DNA of 64,000 bases, taken from positions 62,001 to 126,000 of the forward strand of contig NZ_VNHS01000005.1 of NCBI RefSeq assembly GCF_008124765.1. The letters are read 5' to 3'. The stretch's first letter is position 1. Every line of letters begins with the position of its first letter. Positions 51,908-61,177 of this stretch are shown in pieces. The DNA is from Paenibacillus methanolicus (GTDB lineage Bacteria > Bacillota > Bacilli > Paenibacillales > Paenibacillaceae). Position numbers and translations under genes: made by a program. The notes beneath the pieces were generated by a model, which was not told where the DNA came from, made no database searches, and was given only the letters and a program-made list of their open reading frames with translations.

Positions 51908-52321
51908 CTAGCCTTTTCGCGCTTCCGCCTCGATCGTCGCTTTCATGACCTGCGCTCCGCGGTCGACGCGTACCTGAATCTCCGCTGCCAATTCTGCCGG
52001 GAGGAAATCGGTGATCCACACCAACTTGCTGCCCTTCGAATCATGAGGGAATACCTGGAACGTAGCGTGGTGATGTAGCAGCGGCATGCGTCCTTCCTTG
52101 AGCGCGTAAGCCATTCGTCGTTCCGCGTCATCAACGGACACGATCAACTCGCGAGCCAAGCCGCCTTGAGGGAAGATCAGCGTCCGTTCATCGCCGTTCA
52201 TCTGCGTATCCAGGGTATAGCCGGGAACCAGCCGATGGTGCACCGCGCCGACATCGCTCACCGCATCCCACACTTGTTCAATCGACGCGTCGATCAGGAT
52301 TTCTTTTCGAATCGTTGGCAA
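51908..52321 (-). CDS. SRPBCC (START-like) domain protein
   Basis: This 137-residue protein has the SRPBCC pattern: IRKEILIDASIEQVWDAVSD at the start and GSKLVWITDFLPAELAAEI near the end. The domain forms a deep hydrophobic ligand-binding pocket. AAGGAG lies 9 bases before TTG 52321, so TTG is the preferred start; the in-frame 52369 start is rejected. It is convergent with the Nudix gene and precedes a VOC protein gene on the same strand. The ligand is unknown. Confidence 0.88.
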   Translation of the reverse strand: MPTIRKEILIDASIEQVWDAVSDVGAVHHRLVPGYTLDTQMNGDERTLIFPQGGLARELIVSVDDAERRMAYALKEGRMPLLHHHATFQVFPHDSKGSKLVWITDFLPAELAAEIQVRVDRGAQVMKATIEAEARKG

Positions 52322-52402
52322 AAAATCACGCTCCTTGCGCTCATTATATGCCGCGGTCGCTAGGCGCACAATCGTAATCCGCTAATCTTAATAAACCGCT
52401 CG

Positions 52403-52756
52403 CTACCGCCCATGAGCCAAAATGTTGACCAGCTTGCCGTACGGGTCGCGGACATAAAATCGCCGCACGCCCCAGGGCTCGTCCGCCGGTCCGTATTCGA
52501 TCCGGAAGCCGGCGCTCCGCATTCGTTCGAACGCTTCGTCGACGTCGTCGACTTCGATCGATAGATCCGGCACGGGCGTGTCCGACCCGCCCTGCGACGC
52601 GAAGCTGATCTGTACGTTCATCGCCTCGTCGGAGCCGTACGTGCCGATCCAGCCGTGGTCCATGAGCAGCTCCAGGCCGAGCACGTCCTGATAAAAACGC
52701 TTGGCCGCCGCCACATCCGGCGTCGCAATGTTAGCCACGATTCGCGTTACCTTCAT
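52403..52756 (-). CDS. VOC family (glyoxalase-like) protein
   Basis: This 117-residue protein matches glyoxalase/bleomycin-resistance/dioxygenase folds: VTRIVANIATPDVAAAKRFY, QDVLGLELLMDHGW, PDLSIEVDDVDEAFERM and FYVRDPYGKLVNILAH. Such proteins bind a divalent metal and act on diverse substrates, or only sequester ligands. GGAGG lies before the clustered ATGs at 52762 and 52756; the latter has the better spacing. It stands upstream of the SRPBCC gene on the same strand. Confidence 0.92.
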   Translation of the reverse strand: MKVTRIVANIATPDVAAAKRFYQDVLGLELLMDHGWIGTYGSDEAMNVQISFASQGGSDTPVPDLSIEVDDVDEAFERMRSAGFRIEYGPADEPWGVRRFYVRDPYGKLVNILAHGR

Positions 52757-52850
52757 GTTCATCCTCCATTCTCTTCTATTCTGCAAGCGATTGATCTCCT
52801 TCTTTCATAACGGAAATCGCGGACAGGTTCAACCCTCGCGCACATCCTTC

Positions 52851-52884
52851 CGCGAAAAAAAGCAGATCGGTGACCGATCTGCTT
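52851..52884 (-). terminator. Terminator of the TIM-barrel/PhyH operon
   Basis: On the minus strand AAGCAGATCGGT (52873-52884) pairs with ACCGATCTGCTT (52860-52871), followed by a long T-run down to 52853. Confidence 0.85.
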
Positions 52885-52891
52885 CGCTTCG

Positions 52892-53815
52892 CTATTCGTT
52901 CTCCGCTCCGTTATGTTCGCTTAGCAGCACGCCGTCCCACAGCCGACGCGCATATGCCGCAAGCGCAAGCGATTGCTGCCATCTGTCGTTGAGTTCGACG
53001 CCGCGGCTGCCGGGGACTTCGGTCGTGATGGCATACGGCGGCGGTCCGAGTTCCGGAATGAACAATAAAGCCCCGCCGTCGCTATCCCCGTTCACGACTC
53101 CATTGGCATATCGCTCCAGCCAGCCGCGCATCGCCAGCTCCCACCAGCGGCCGTAGTGGGCGAGCATCGGATGCTCCTCGTCGGCGAAGCAGCCGACCTG
53201 AATTTGCTCGCCGTTCGAGACGCGGCCATGCAGGCAATCCGCGCGCGATAGCAGCTGTCGGAATAGGTTCTCCGCCTCGTCCGGAATACGCGGCATCTCG
53301 CCGGCCAGTACGTAATGCGAGAAATCCGCGGTCAGCCGCAGCTCGGGAATGTACTGCACGTAGTCGGCGGTTCGGATCAAATCCTGCGTGATCGTTCCCC
53401 GGTGCGTCTCCACGTTGACGGAAAGTCCGTATTCGCCGGCTAGGGCGGCGATGTCTTCGAGCAGCCGGATGGCGGCTTCTCCGGTCAGGAACGGCGTCAT
53501 GACTTGGACGTTCACCGCGCGGATACCGCCGAAGCCGGCGGCAAGCTCCAACTCCCGTCGCAGATCGTCCGCCGAGGAGGGATAGGCGTTCACGCTAAGC
53601 GCCAGCCGATGCCGATCGAGCGATTCGCGCCATGCGGCGGCTTCATCCGGCTTCGGAACGAACGCGTCGATGCCATCGAAGCCAGCATGCGCGATCATCT
53701 TGAATTTCTCTTCCATGGTAAGCTCCGGACCTTCCGGACGGAGATGATTCATCCCCCACCAAGACATGTGGACGTCGAGGCGCGCCCCGCCGTTAGTGAT
53801 AGGCTGGTGTCTCAA
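52892..53815 (-). CDS. Sugar phosphate isomerase/epimerase-type TIM barrel
   Basis: This 307-residue protein has AP-endonuclease-2-type TIM-barrel features: KFKMIAHAGFDGIDAFVPKP near residue 37, SVNVETHRGTITQDLIRTAD near residue 130, LTADFSHYVL near 160 and LHGRVSNGEQIQVG near 194. The E, D, H and H positions would form a metal site for isomerisation or epimerisation of a sugar. It is coupled to the PhyH dioxygenase gene by a 23-base overlap. The pair is divergent from an AraC regulator, suggesting carbohydrate catabolism. Confidence 0.85.
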   Translation of the reverse strand: MRHQPITNGGARLDVHMSWWGMNHLRPEGPELTMEEKFKMIAHAGFDGIDAFVPKPDEAAAWRESLDRHRLALSVNAYPSSADDLRRELELAAGFGGIRAVNVQVMTPFLTGEAAIRLLEDIAALAGEYGLSVNVETHRGTITQDLIRTADYVQYIPELRLTADFSHYVLAGEMPRIPDEAENLFRQLLSRADCLHGRVSNGEQIQVGCFADEEHPMLAHYGRWWELAMRGWLERYANGVVNGDSDGGALLFIPELGPPPYAITTEVPGSRGVELNDRWQQSLALAAYARRLWDGVLLSEHNGAENE

Positions 53816-54596
53816 TGCCGCATGGCCCCCCGTCCGGATTGGTGTCGAGCGTCAGTTCCATGCCGTCCGCGCGGTAGAGCGGATTGTACCAATGCGAGAT
53901 TTTCGTCGCGCTGACGTTGGCATAGTGGGAGATGAAGGCGCGGCGGAACCGGTCGGTCGTCCGGTTCCGGTACGAGCCATGGATGAGATTGCCGTTGAAG
54001 AACAGGATATCTCCGGGCTCCATCACCGCCGGAATCGGCTTCTCTTCCTTCGGCGGCTTCACGTAGTGCGTCGTGAACGACTCGCGGGAATCGGATACTT
54101 CCGGGCAAACGATGTCGTACGTGTTCGTCTTCGGGACGAGCAGCATGCAGCCGTTGTCCTCGTCGCACCGGTCGATCGCCGCCCAAGCCGCGATGCAGTT
54201 GCCCGGTTCCACTTTCAAATAGAAATTATCCTGGTGCAGCGCTTGCCCGCGCGAGCCGGGCGGCTTGTAATAGAACATGCTCTGCGCGGCGAGCGCCTCT
54301 TCGCCGTAGAGATCCTCCAAGATGGCCAGCACGCCCGGATGCAGCATGTATTTCTTGCTCACGTCGTCGAAGCGGTGCGGGTGCATGACCCTCGGGTAAC
54401 GCTTAAGCGGGTCGTCGGCCGCGCCGGACAGATCCGGCTCGAAGTAGCCCGGCACGGGCTGGGCGCCGATCGTCTCGAACGTCCGTTTGATTTCGTCCAC
54501 TTCCGACTCGTTCCACACGCCGCGCACGATGAGATAGCCTTCCTGCTCGAAGCTCGCCAGCTGTTCATCGGTCAGTACTTTTAACGATCGCGTCAT
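53793..54596 (-). CDS. PhyH-type 2-oxoglutarate/iron dioxygenase
   Basis: This 267-residue protein belongs to the phytanoyl-CoA dioxygenase family. Iron ligands are visible in ALHQDNFYLK (H-x-D) near residue 126 and LIHGSYRNRTTDRFRRAF (distal H and the 2-oxoglutarate-binding arginine) near 217. It should hydroxylate a small organic substrate, possibly sugar-linked given the neighbours. AGGAGAG precedes the start at 54596. Longer in-frame starts up to 55355 would run over the divergent AraC gene and are rejected. It is the first gene of its operon. Confidence 0.93.
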   Translation of the reverse strand: MTRSLKVLTDEQLASFEQEGYLIVRGVWNESEVDEIKRTFETIGAQPVPGYFEPDLSGAADDPLKRYPRVMHPHRFDDVSKKYMLHPGVLAILEDLYGEEALAAQSMFYYKPPGSRGQALHQDNFYLKVEPGNCIAAWAAIDRCDEDNGCMLLVPKTNTYDIVCPEVSDSRESFTTHYVKPPKEEKPIPAVMEPGDILFFNGNLIHGSYRNRTTDRFRRAFISHYANVSATKISHWYNPLYRADGMELTLDTNPDGGPCGIETPAYH

Positions 54597-54854
54597 TGTC
54601 CATCTCTCCTCTTGTTTGCTTACCTTTAGTGTAGCGGGGCGGGGTCGAAGGCAGAAGTCGGATTCATGCACATTAGTGGTTGGATTCTGCTGCGTCGGTA
54701 GACATCGGCATGCGAAATCGGTATTGTAAAGGCAGATTCGAACGAAGCGGAATAAACGCGATTCTGCCATGATTCCACAATGAACGAGCGTTGGGCTGAA
54801 GCGTGGAATCGGAAAAAGCGCGACAACAGATGAATGAAGAGGAGCGGGCAGGCG

Positions 54855-55628
54855 ATGAAAGCGATCGAACCAAGCAGCGGCATCGTGACGGGACATTTTC
54901 GCGAGACGGAGACTTACGCGGTGGCGCGTCCTGCCGGGAGGGCGGATTGGCTGCTCGTCTACACGCTGGCGGGCGAAGGGTATTTCCGGACGCCGGAGGG
55001 CGAGAAGCGGTGCGGAGCGGGCGAGCTTGCGCTGCTTCGCAAAGGGGTGCCGCATGAATACGGGACGAGCGCCGGGCAGACGTGGAACTTCATGTGGGCC
55101 CACTTCCCGGGCGTGCCGGAGACGGGCCTGCTGCCGGAAACGGAGATGCTGGTCGCCCGATTGCCGGAGGGCGCCATGCAGCGGCGCGCGCTGCGGGCGT
55201 TCCGGTCCGTGCTGTCCGATGCGCGCGTGCGCGGCGAGTTCTGGGAGGAGTTGTGCGCCAATCAGCTGAGCGGGCTGCTGCTCCTCATGGCCGGCCAGCT
55301 CGCCGACCGATTGGACCCGCGGGTCAGCCGGGTCATCCGCCTGCTGTCCGCGCATATGCAGGAGCCGCTGACGATCGAGGAGCTGGCCGCCCGCGTCGGG
55401 CTATCGCCGTCTCGGCTGTCGCATCTGTTCAAGGCCGAGACCGGCAGATCGATCGTCGAGACGCTGAACGGCATGCGGCTCGAGCAGGCGGCGCTGCTCA
55501 TGAAGCAGGCGGGCCGGACCGCGAACGAAGCGGCGTACGACGTGGGATTCCAGAGCTACAACCATTTCGCCGCCTTGTTCCGTCGGCGGTTCGGCTGCGG
55601 GCCGGCGGAATACCGGCGTCAGAGCTGA
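54855..55628 (+). CDS. AraC family transcriptional regulator
   Basis: This 257-residue regulator has an N-terminal cupin-like sugar-sensing domain (WLLVYTLAGEGYFRTPEGEK, LLRKGVPHEYGT) and a C-terminal double helix-turn-helix (IEELAARVGLSPSRLSHLFK, then YDVGFQSYNHFAALFRRRFG with the AraC signature). AGAGGAGC precedes ATG 54855. It is divergent from the PhyH operon and upstream of the GH35 gene, so it probably regulates both. Its inducer is presumably a sugar, which is inference. Confidence 0.95.
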   Translation: MKAIEPSSGIVTGHFRETETYAVARPAGRADWLLVYTLAGEGYFRTPEGEKRCGAGELALLRKGVPHEYGTSAGQTWNFMWAHFPGVPETGLLPETEMLVARLPEGAMQRRALRAFRSVLSDARVRGEFWEELCANQLSGLLLLMAGQLADRLDPRVSRVIRLLSAHMQEPLTIEELAARVGLSPSRLSHLFKAETGRSIVETLNGMRLEQAALLMKQAGRTANEAAYDVGFQSYNHFAALFRRRFGCGPAEYRRQS

Positions 55629-55901
55629 GACCGGGCGCAGCCGGCGAGATCGGGGCCATCGCTTAAGCGGAACATCGGCCCTAGACGTTCGCCGTTCCCA
55701 CGGGTGCGCCAGACATCCCTGGGCATCCGGCTTCACCTGCAAACGCTCCCAAACTTGCGAGGATCGTACGATTTTTCGTCGGATTCCTGCTACGGTCCGG
55801 CATGGCGCTTCCCCTATAATCGAAGCATACAAGCATGGAAAACGAGTCGGCCGGCCATTCAAGACGCGGACCGGATCATGCGCGGGAGGGGCTGTACGCA
55901 G

Positions 55902-58262
55902 GTGGAACATACGATTCTAGCAAGAGGCATGCGCAAGGACATCTATCCGTCTACGCTGCGGTTGGGCGGCGCGAATCCGCAAGGGGACGAGATCGGCTTT
56001 ACGAATTATTACATGACGAGGAACGGCGAGCCTTACTTCGCGATCTGCGGCGAGTTCCATTACTCCCGTTATCCGCGCGAACAATGGGAGACCGAGATTC
56101 GCAAAATGAAGATGTCCGGCATCAACGTCATTCCGACGTACATCTTCTGGAATCATCACGAGGAGGAAGAAGGCCGCTTCGAATGGGAGGGCGACCGCAA
56201 TCTGCGAGCGTTCGTCGAGCTGTGCGGGCGCGACGGCGTATACGTCATTCTGCGGGTCGGCCCTTTCTGTCATGGCGAGGTGCGCAACGGCGGGCTGCCA
56301 GATTGGCTGTTCGGCCGTTCGTTCGACGTCCGCTCCAACGATGAAGGGTATCTTGGTTACGTGAAGCGGCTGTATGAGGAGATCGGGCGGCAGGCCGCGG
56401 GGCTGATGTTCAAGGACGGCGGGCCGGTCATCGGCATTCAGCTGGAGAACGAGTTCAATGCGTCGGCCGCTTTGTGGGAGCTGACCGCCAAGCAAGGGGA
56501 CGAATATTTGAGCGGGGGGAGCGGCGGGGAAGCGCACATTCTTCGCTTGAAGGAGATGGCCGCGGCAGCGGGTCTCGTCGCGCCGATCTATTCCATCACG
56601 GGCTGGGGTAACGCGCCGGTGCCGGTCGACGAGGTGCTTCCGCTCTACGGCGGCTATGCGTATACGCCGTGGACGATTACGGCACGACAGCGCGAGCAGA
56701 AGCCGACCGGCGAATATTTGTTCACGCGCTATCACGATAACGCCGCGATGTCGCGCGATTTCGACCCGCCGTATCCGAAGGAGAGCTATCCGTTCGCCTG
56801 CTGCGAGATGGGCGGCGGCATGCAGACGTGGTACCTGGCCCGATTCCAGGTGGAACCGGAGAGCGTCGCCGCGATGAGTCTGGTCAAAATCGCGAGCGGC
56901 TGCAACTTCATCGGCTATTACATGTTCCACGGCGGCACCAATCCGGTCGGACGTACGGGCTACTTGAACGAGAGCTCGACGCCGCGGATCACGTACGATT
57001 TTCAAGCGCCGATCGGGGAATTCGGGCAAATCCGGGCCTCCAACCATCTGCTGCGGCCGCTCCATTATTTCCTGCGGCGGTTCGGAGATCGGCTGGCGCC
57101 GATGGCCGTCGCGCTGCCGGCAGATGCGGACCGTCTCAGCCCCGAGGACACGAAGTCGCTGCGTTATGCGGTCCGCACGGACGGACGGTCCGGCTTCTTG
57201 TTCGTGAACAATTATCAGGATCATGCCGAGATGGCGGAGCACGCCGATGTCCGCTTCGCCGTAGAACTGGATCAGGAGACGGTCCGCTTCCCGCGCGGGC
57301 AGGCATGGACGATTCGCCGGAACGCCTCGTTCTTCGTGCCGCTGCATATGGATTTGGACGGGTTGGACTTAATCAGCGCGTCCGCGCAGCCGGTGACCGA
57401 GCTGGCATCGGAGGGCGCGCGCACGTACTTCTTCCTCATGCCGGAGGGGGTCGACGGGGAGTTCGTGCTGGACGGCGCATCCGTCGTTTCAATTAACGCG
57501 GAGTACGGGCAAGTCGAGCGTGACGCAGACGGCGCATACCGCGTCACGGTGCCGAGCTCCTCGCCCGGCATGATCCGCATTCGTCGGGCCGAGGGGACGG
57601 AGATCCGCATCTATGCGATGGAAGCGGGCGAAGCGGCGATGCTGTGGGAGCCGGAGCACGGAGGCGAGCGGCGGATCTTATTCTCGTCGTCGGCTCCGCT
57701 GTCCGCGGATGGCGGGCTGGAGCTGGTCGTCGCCGGCTGCGACGGCGAGGCATCCTTCCGGGAATATGCGCCGGCGCCGAATGACGAGCCGCGTTGGCTC
57801 CCGGCGAAGGAGAGCGTCGCTGCATCAGCCGAACGCAGCGGCTGGTTCACGACGTATACCGCGACTTTCCCCGCGAAGGACGTCGCGCCTGCCGTGAGGC
57901 GAATCCACGACCACAAGGTCGTCGTCGAGGTGCCGGATGGCGCGCTCGATAGCGTAGACGATCTAATCCTGCATATTGGGTATACAGGCAATGTCGGGTA
58001 TGCGTTCTCCGGCGGGCAGCTGATCCACGATCATTTTCATAACGGGGCGCCGTGGGAGCTCGGGCTGTCGCGGTTCCGCGACCGGCTGCGGGATGGAGAA
58101 CTCGTGCTGGAGACGACGCCGCTGCGCGACGGTCCGGCCGCGTTCTCGCCCGATGCCGGGTTGGCAGCGGAGCGGAATCCCGAAGGAGCGGCGGTCGCGA
58201 AGTTCCATCGGATAACGGCCGAACCGGTATACAGGGTGGCGTGGAAGCGGGCGTCGCGCTAA
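55902..58262 (+). CDS. GH35-type beta-galactosidase
   Basis: This protein of about 786 residues has a GH35 TIM barrel: FHYSRYPREQWETEIRKMKM and NVIPTYIFWNHHEEEEGRFE in the first half, VILRVGPFCHGEVRNGGLPD, then VIGIQLENEF with the likely acid/base glutamate, and CCEMGGG with the likely nucleophile. The C-terminal 350 residues are beta-sandwich domains. No signal peptide is seen, so it acts inside the cell on imported oligosaccharides. The start is uncertain: GTG 55902 has GGGAGGGGC upstream, ATG 55929 is also possible, and 55704 is too early. The AraC gene upstream is a likely regulator. Confidence 0.92.
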   Translation: MEHTILARGMRKDIYPSTLRLGGANPQGDEIGFTNYYMTRNGEPYFAICGEFHYSRYPREQWETEIRKMKMSGINVIPTYIFWNHHEEEEGRFEWEGDRNLRAFVELCGRDGVYVILRVGPFCHGEVRNGGLPDWLFGRSFDVRSNDEGYLGYVKRLYEEIGRQAAGLMFKDGGPVIGIQLENEFNASAALWELTAKQGDEYLSGGSGGEAHILRLKEMAAAAGLVAPIYSITGWGNAPVPVDEVLPLYGGYAYTPWTITARQREQKPTGEYLFTRYHDNAAMSRDFDPPYPKESYPFACCEMGGGMQTWYLARFQVEPESVAAMSLVKIASGCNFIGYYMFHGGTNPVGRTGYLNESSTPRITYDFQAPIGEFGQIRASNHLLRPLHYFLRRFGDRLAPMAVALPADADRLSPEDTKSLRYAVRTDGRSGFLFVNNYQDHAEMAEHADVRFAVELDQETVRFPRGQAWTIRRNASFFVPLHMDLDGLDLISASAQPVTELASEGARTYFFLMPEGVDGEFVLDGASVVSINAEYGQVERDADGAYRVTVPSSSPGMIRIRRAEGTEIRIYAMEAGEAAMLWEPEHGGERRILFSSSAPLSADGGLELVVAGCDGEASFREYAPAPNDEPRWLPAKESVAASAERSGWFTTYTATFPAKDVAPAVRRIHDHKVVVEVPDGALDSVDDLILHIGYTGNVGYAFSGGQLIHDHFHNGAPWELGLSRFRDRLRDGELVLETTPLRDGPAAFSPDAGLAAERNPEGAAVAKFHRITAEPVYRVAWKRASR

Positions 58263-58339
58263 TCCGGCGTGTTCGGGGGATGCCATTCGTTGCCGATAGC
58301 CCTATAATAAGGTTCATGAAGCACGGGAGGTGAAAGGGC

Positions 58340-58735
58340 ATGAGAATGGCCGAAGTAAGCGCCAAGTTCGGCATCCCGCAGGACACCCTTCGCTATTATG
58401 AACGGATCGGGCTGCTGCCTCCGGTCAACCGCAACAAGAGCGGCATCCGGGAATACACCGAAGAGAATCTCCGGTGGGTCGAGTTCGTCAAATGCATGCG
58501 GCAATCGGGACTGTCGATCGAAGCGCTGACGGAATACGTGGCGCTGTTCCAGCAGGGCGATCAGTCGCTAAGCGCAAGGAAGGAATTGTTGGCGGAGCAG
58601 CGCGAGCAGCTCGCCGTTCGCGTCCGCGAGATGACGAATACGCTGGAGCGGCTGGACCGCAAAATCGAATCGTACGAGCATCACCTGGGCGAAATCGAGA
58701 AGACGCTGCATAAACAGGAGATTGAAGCGATGTAA
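58340..58735 (+). CDS. MerR family transcriptional regulator
   Basis: This 131-residue regulator has the MerR winged helix (VSAKFGIPQDTLRYYERIGL, then LLPPVNRN and IREYTEENLRWVEFV) and a long coiled-coil dimerisation helix (TLERLDRKIESYEHHLGEIE). No metal-binding cysteines are seen in the effector part; the cysteine in KCMRQSG is isolated. The short size fits the group that senses aldehydes or other electrophiles. GGGAGGTGAAAGG precedes ATG 58340. A terminator follows. Confidence 0.94.
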   Translation: MRMAEVSAKFGIPQDTLRYYERIGLLPPVNRNKSGIREYTEENLRWVEFVKCMRQSGLSIEALTEYVALFQQGDQSLSARKELLAEQREQLAVRVREMTNTLERLDRKIESYEHHLGEIEKTLHKQEIEAM

Positions 58736-58781
58736 TTGAGACGCGCCTGTACTTCCGCAAGAGCCGATTTCACCATGAATG

Positions 58782-58815
58782 AAGAGCCGTTCCGAGCTGG
58801 GGACGGCTCTTTTTG
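58782..58815 (+). terminator. Rho-independent terminator
   Basis: AAGAGCCGT (58782-58790) pairs with ACGGCTCTT (58803-58811), with extra pairs inside, followed by a T-run to 58814. Confidence 0.88.
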
Positions 58816-58900
58816 GCATGACTTCGCCGCCTGATCCGGCCGTCAAACCCAGGCGTGCCAACGGTTTCGGAATTCGGTCAGCGTCCCTGAAATGTGTCTA

Positions 58901-59044
58901 TTGTGCCGTCTCCCGCCGACTGCGTATAGTGTGGTTAGCCGGCCGGGCATCAGGTGCGTGAGATCGAGTAGAGGTTTGACGGGCGTTGCATAAACCTTTG
59001 CGAGAGGCAACAAGCACTTGTCCCGCTAGCGCAACAAGGACAAG
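58901..59044 (+). promoter_or_regulatory. Promoter and hairpin-containing leader of a small gene
   Basis: TTGTGC (58901-58906) and TATAGT (58925-58930) are 18 bases apart. The leader that follows contains CTTGTCC (59017-59023), which can pair with GGACAAG (59038-59044), followed by CTTTT, and an outer GTTGC/GCAAC pair. It could be a 5' attenuator, which is inference. No gene lies between 58816 and 59091. Confidence 0.4.
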
Positions 59045-59091
59045 CTTTTCCTCGTACTAGAGTAAGGGCTCCAGATAAAGGGAGGAAGGGC

Positions 59092-59310
59092 ATGACACGT
59101 AAATATAGTCTGTTATTATTAACGATGCTGCTGCATACCAAAGAAGCCGGCGCCGATGAAGCGGCCGGCGGCAGCTGGAACGGCGAGGACGGACTCATGT
59201 TCGCCGGACCGGCGTCGACGCGGGAGGAGGCACTAGCCGTCTCGAACGATCTGATGGCGCCGTACTTGAAGCAGCTCATGCGGGATCAGGGAGGGTTCGT
59301 TTTGAAATAA
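59092..59310 (+). CDS. Small protein of unknown function
   Basis: This 72-residue protein begins MTRKYSLLLLTMLLHTKEAG and continues with GGSWNGEDGLMFAGPASTRE and APYLKQLMRDQGGFVLK. GGGAGGAAGGG, a strong ribosome binding site, precedes ATG 59092. The middle and end resemble no domain I know; the N-terminus is hydrophobic but lacks a clear cleavage site. It is convergent with the DUF4179 gene on the other strand. Confidence 0.6.
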   Translation: MTRKYSLLLLTMLLHTKEAGADEAAGGSWNGEDGLMFAGPASTREEALAVSNDLMAPYLKQLMRDQGGFVLK

Positions 59311-59329
59311 AGCGATCCTCCCGTTTCCT

Positions 59330-60373
59330 CTAGTCCAACGGAATGTAGGCGTCGAAGAACGAAACCGCCTCGATTTCTTTATCATTCAGTATCGGGGTGA
59401 ACGGTTTGATGATCGTGAGGGTGTCGGTTAGGAAGTCCCCCACTATCGTGCCTTTCCATACGGAGGTTGTTTTTGAAGTGCCGTCCCTGTAATGAATGGT
59501 GATCGGGTATTCATCCGTGTATGGGTTTAGTGCCGTTTCCTTCTGCTTAAGATTCGCGGCCTCATTAATCTGTCTGAGTTGGGGGCTGTCCACCTTTAAC
59601 GTTACGGCAATCGGCGAAATAGATATCGAGGACAATGTCGCCGGGTGGCCATACAGACTCACCTTCCGTTGTACCGAATGCGTGGTCGACAGATTTTTAT
59701 AATCTAGAATGAATTTGGTTTCCCAGAAGCCGGGCGCAATCGTCTCGAATTCATCCGGAAGAGCAGCCGCCTCTTCCAAATCGCGAACTTGCAAGGTAAC
59801 GGGGCTGCCGATCGGTGCTTGCCTCGAGAGTTGATAACTCAGGGCCAGACTGATTTTATTGTCATACGGGCGGCCGTCATCCAATACCTCGTAGCCGATT
59901 CCGGCACCATGTGACCCGGGCGCATCGAAATTCAACTGCGTGTCGAACCGGTACCGCTCGGCGCTTAGCCTTACCCCCTCCGGCGCGGTAAAATCCATCA
60001 GCACATAGATCAAATGACTGTCGCCGATAATTTGCTTCACGTCGAGCGTGCCGTTCTCGTTTGCCGCCTGCTGATTGACCACGTAGGCGCCGTTTTCCAA
60101 ATATCCAGCTTGCCCGCCGTCCGCCGGGCGCAGGAAGTTTAACCATTTGACATCCAGCCCCATATAGGCTGCCGCGTACGCCGTGGTCGTAATCATGCAG
60201 ATCATGGCCGCGGCCGTCATGACCGCGGATCGCAGCGGTCTCCGGGGACGCGACTTCCTTCTCCTTGCGGCGTCGGATTCGGATGCGCGCAGGATGCCGC
60301 GAAATAAACGTTCCTTATGAGCCTCGTTTGGCTTCAGCGATTCCAATTGCTCCTTGAGCTGGTTGGCCTTCAC
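59330..60373 (-). CDS. DUF4179 domain protein, probable anti-sigma factor
   Basis: This 347-residue protein has a short cytoplasmic head, one membrane segment (SAVMTAAAMICMITTTAYAA) and a large extracytoplasmic domain typical of DUF4179 proteins (GDSHLIYVLMDFTAPEGVRL, LDYKNLSTTHSVQRKVSLYG). Such proteins are encoded with ECF sigma factors and act as their membrane-bound inhibitors. It starts at GTG 60373 after GGGGAGGG and overlaps the sigma gene by 59 bases, a strong sign of coupling. The signal sensed is unknown. Confidence 0.92.
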   Translation of the reverse strand: MKANQLKEQLESLKPNEAHKERLFRGILRASESDAARRRKSRPRRPLRSAVMTAAAMICMITTTAYAAAYMGLDVKWLNFLRPADGGQAGYLENGAYVVNQQAANENGTLDVKQIIGDSHLIYVLMDFTAPEGVRLSAERYRFDTQLNFDAPGSHGAGIGYEVLDDGRPYDNKISLALSYQLSRQAPIGSPVTLQVRDLEEAAALPDEFETIAPGFWETKFILDYKNLSTTHSVQRKVSLYGHPATLSSISISPIAVTLKVDSPQLRQINEAANLKQKETALNPYTDEYPITIHYRDGTSKTTSVWKGTIVGDFLTDTLTIIKPFTPILNDKEIEAVSFFDAYIPLD

Positions 60374-60872
60374 CTTGTTTCCCTCCCCAATCCGCTTTCA
60401 ACCGCGCGCGTCCCTTTGCCAGCTGCGTCTGCAGCGTGCTCTCTTTGCGATCCAACAGCCGCGATATCTCTCTTACGGAGTAGTCCTCGACATAATAGAG
60501 GTACAGCACCGTCCGATATTTCTCGGGCAGCCGGAGCAACCGCTCGAGCACGTCCCGCCGCCGCTCGTCATGACGGTCCCAATAGGTGTTCTCGGGCAGC
60601 GCGTCCAAGTCGACCCTGCGGGAGCGCCACCAGCTTTTCAGTATGTCCTTGCACGTGTTCTTGGCCGTCACGATCATCCACGCCTTCTCGTGCTCGCGGT
60701 CCCGGAACGTCTGGCCGTGCTTGAAGAGCTTCAGAAAAACCGACTGGACCGCATCGTCCGCATCGGCGCTATTGCGCAGCAGAATAAAGCAGAGCCGGTA
60801 CACCCGGTCGATATGCCGCTCGTATAAGTCGGCGAATTCGCGCGCCGTGCGCCCGGCCGCATGCTCGTCCAT
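60315..60872 (-). CDS. ECF-type RNA polymerase sigma factor
   Basis: This 185-residue sigma factor has region 2 (LRNSADADDAVQSVFLKLFK near residues 33-52) and region 4 (RLPEKYRTVLYLYYVEDYSV, then REISRLLDRKESTLQTQLAK). It starts at 60872 after TGGGGGTGATGGC; a longer frame to 61106 reaches far upstream and is rejected. It forms a cis pair with the DUF4179 anti-sigma protein. It is the second ECF pair of the window, unrelated in detail to that at 36747. Confidence 0.94.
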   Translation of the reverse strand: MDEHAAGRTAREFADLYERHIDRVYRLCFILLRNSADADDAVQSVFLKLFKHGQTFRDREHEKAWMIVTAKNTCKDILKSWWRSRRVDLDALPENTYWDRHDERRRDVLERLLRLPEKYRTVLYLYYVEDYSVREISRLLDRKESTLQTQLAKGRARLKADWGGKQGEGQPAQGAIGIAEAKRGS

Positions 60873-61177
60873 GCCATCACCCCCATTACGTACACGATCG
60901 AGCGGGCGAAAATATCCTCGAAGCGCGATATTTTTCTCGAGTCTTTCAACATGAAGAAGCAGCCTGCCCGTGGCAAGCCGCTTTCTGTCTGCATTCACCA
61001 CTTTAAAAGTTGAACTGAATAGAAAAACAAAAGCGCGGAGAAAGAGAGATGAATCTGAAGAAGCGGTAGCGCTCGCCTTTGTGAACGGATTCGATCTTCT
61101 ACTCACTATTCAATCAAAGGAATACGTGAACAACAGCGATCGAAAGATCATCACTCTTGCGCAGCATATACTTGTTA

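Noticed and set aside
54597-55355. N-terminal extension of the PhyH frame by 250 codons
   Set aside because: It would overlap the divergent AraC gene and is arginine- and proline-rich; ATG 54596 has a good ribosome binding site.
55917-57347. 476-codon minus-strand frame opposite the GH35 gene
   Set aside because: Antisense shadow with no start signal; the plus-strand enzyme has catalytic motifs.
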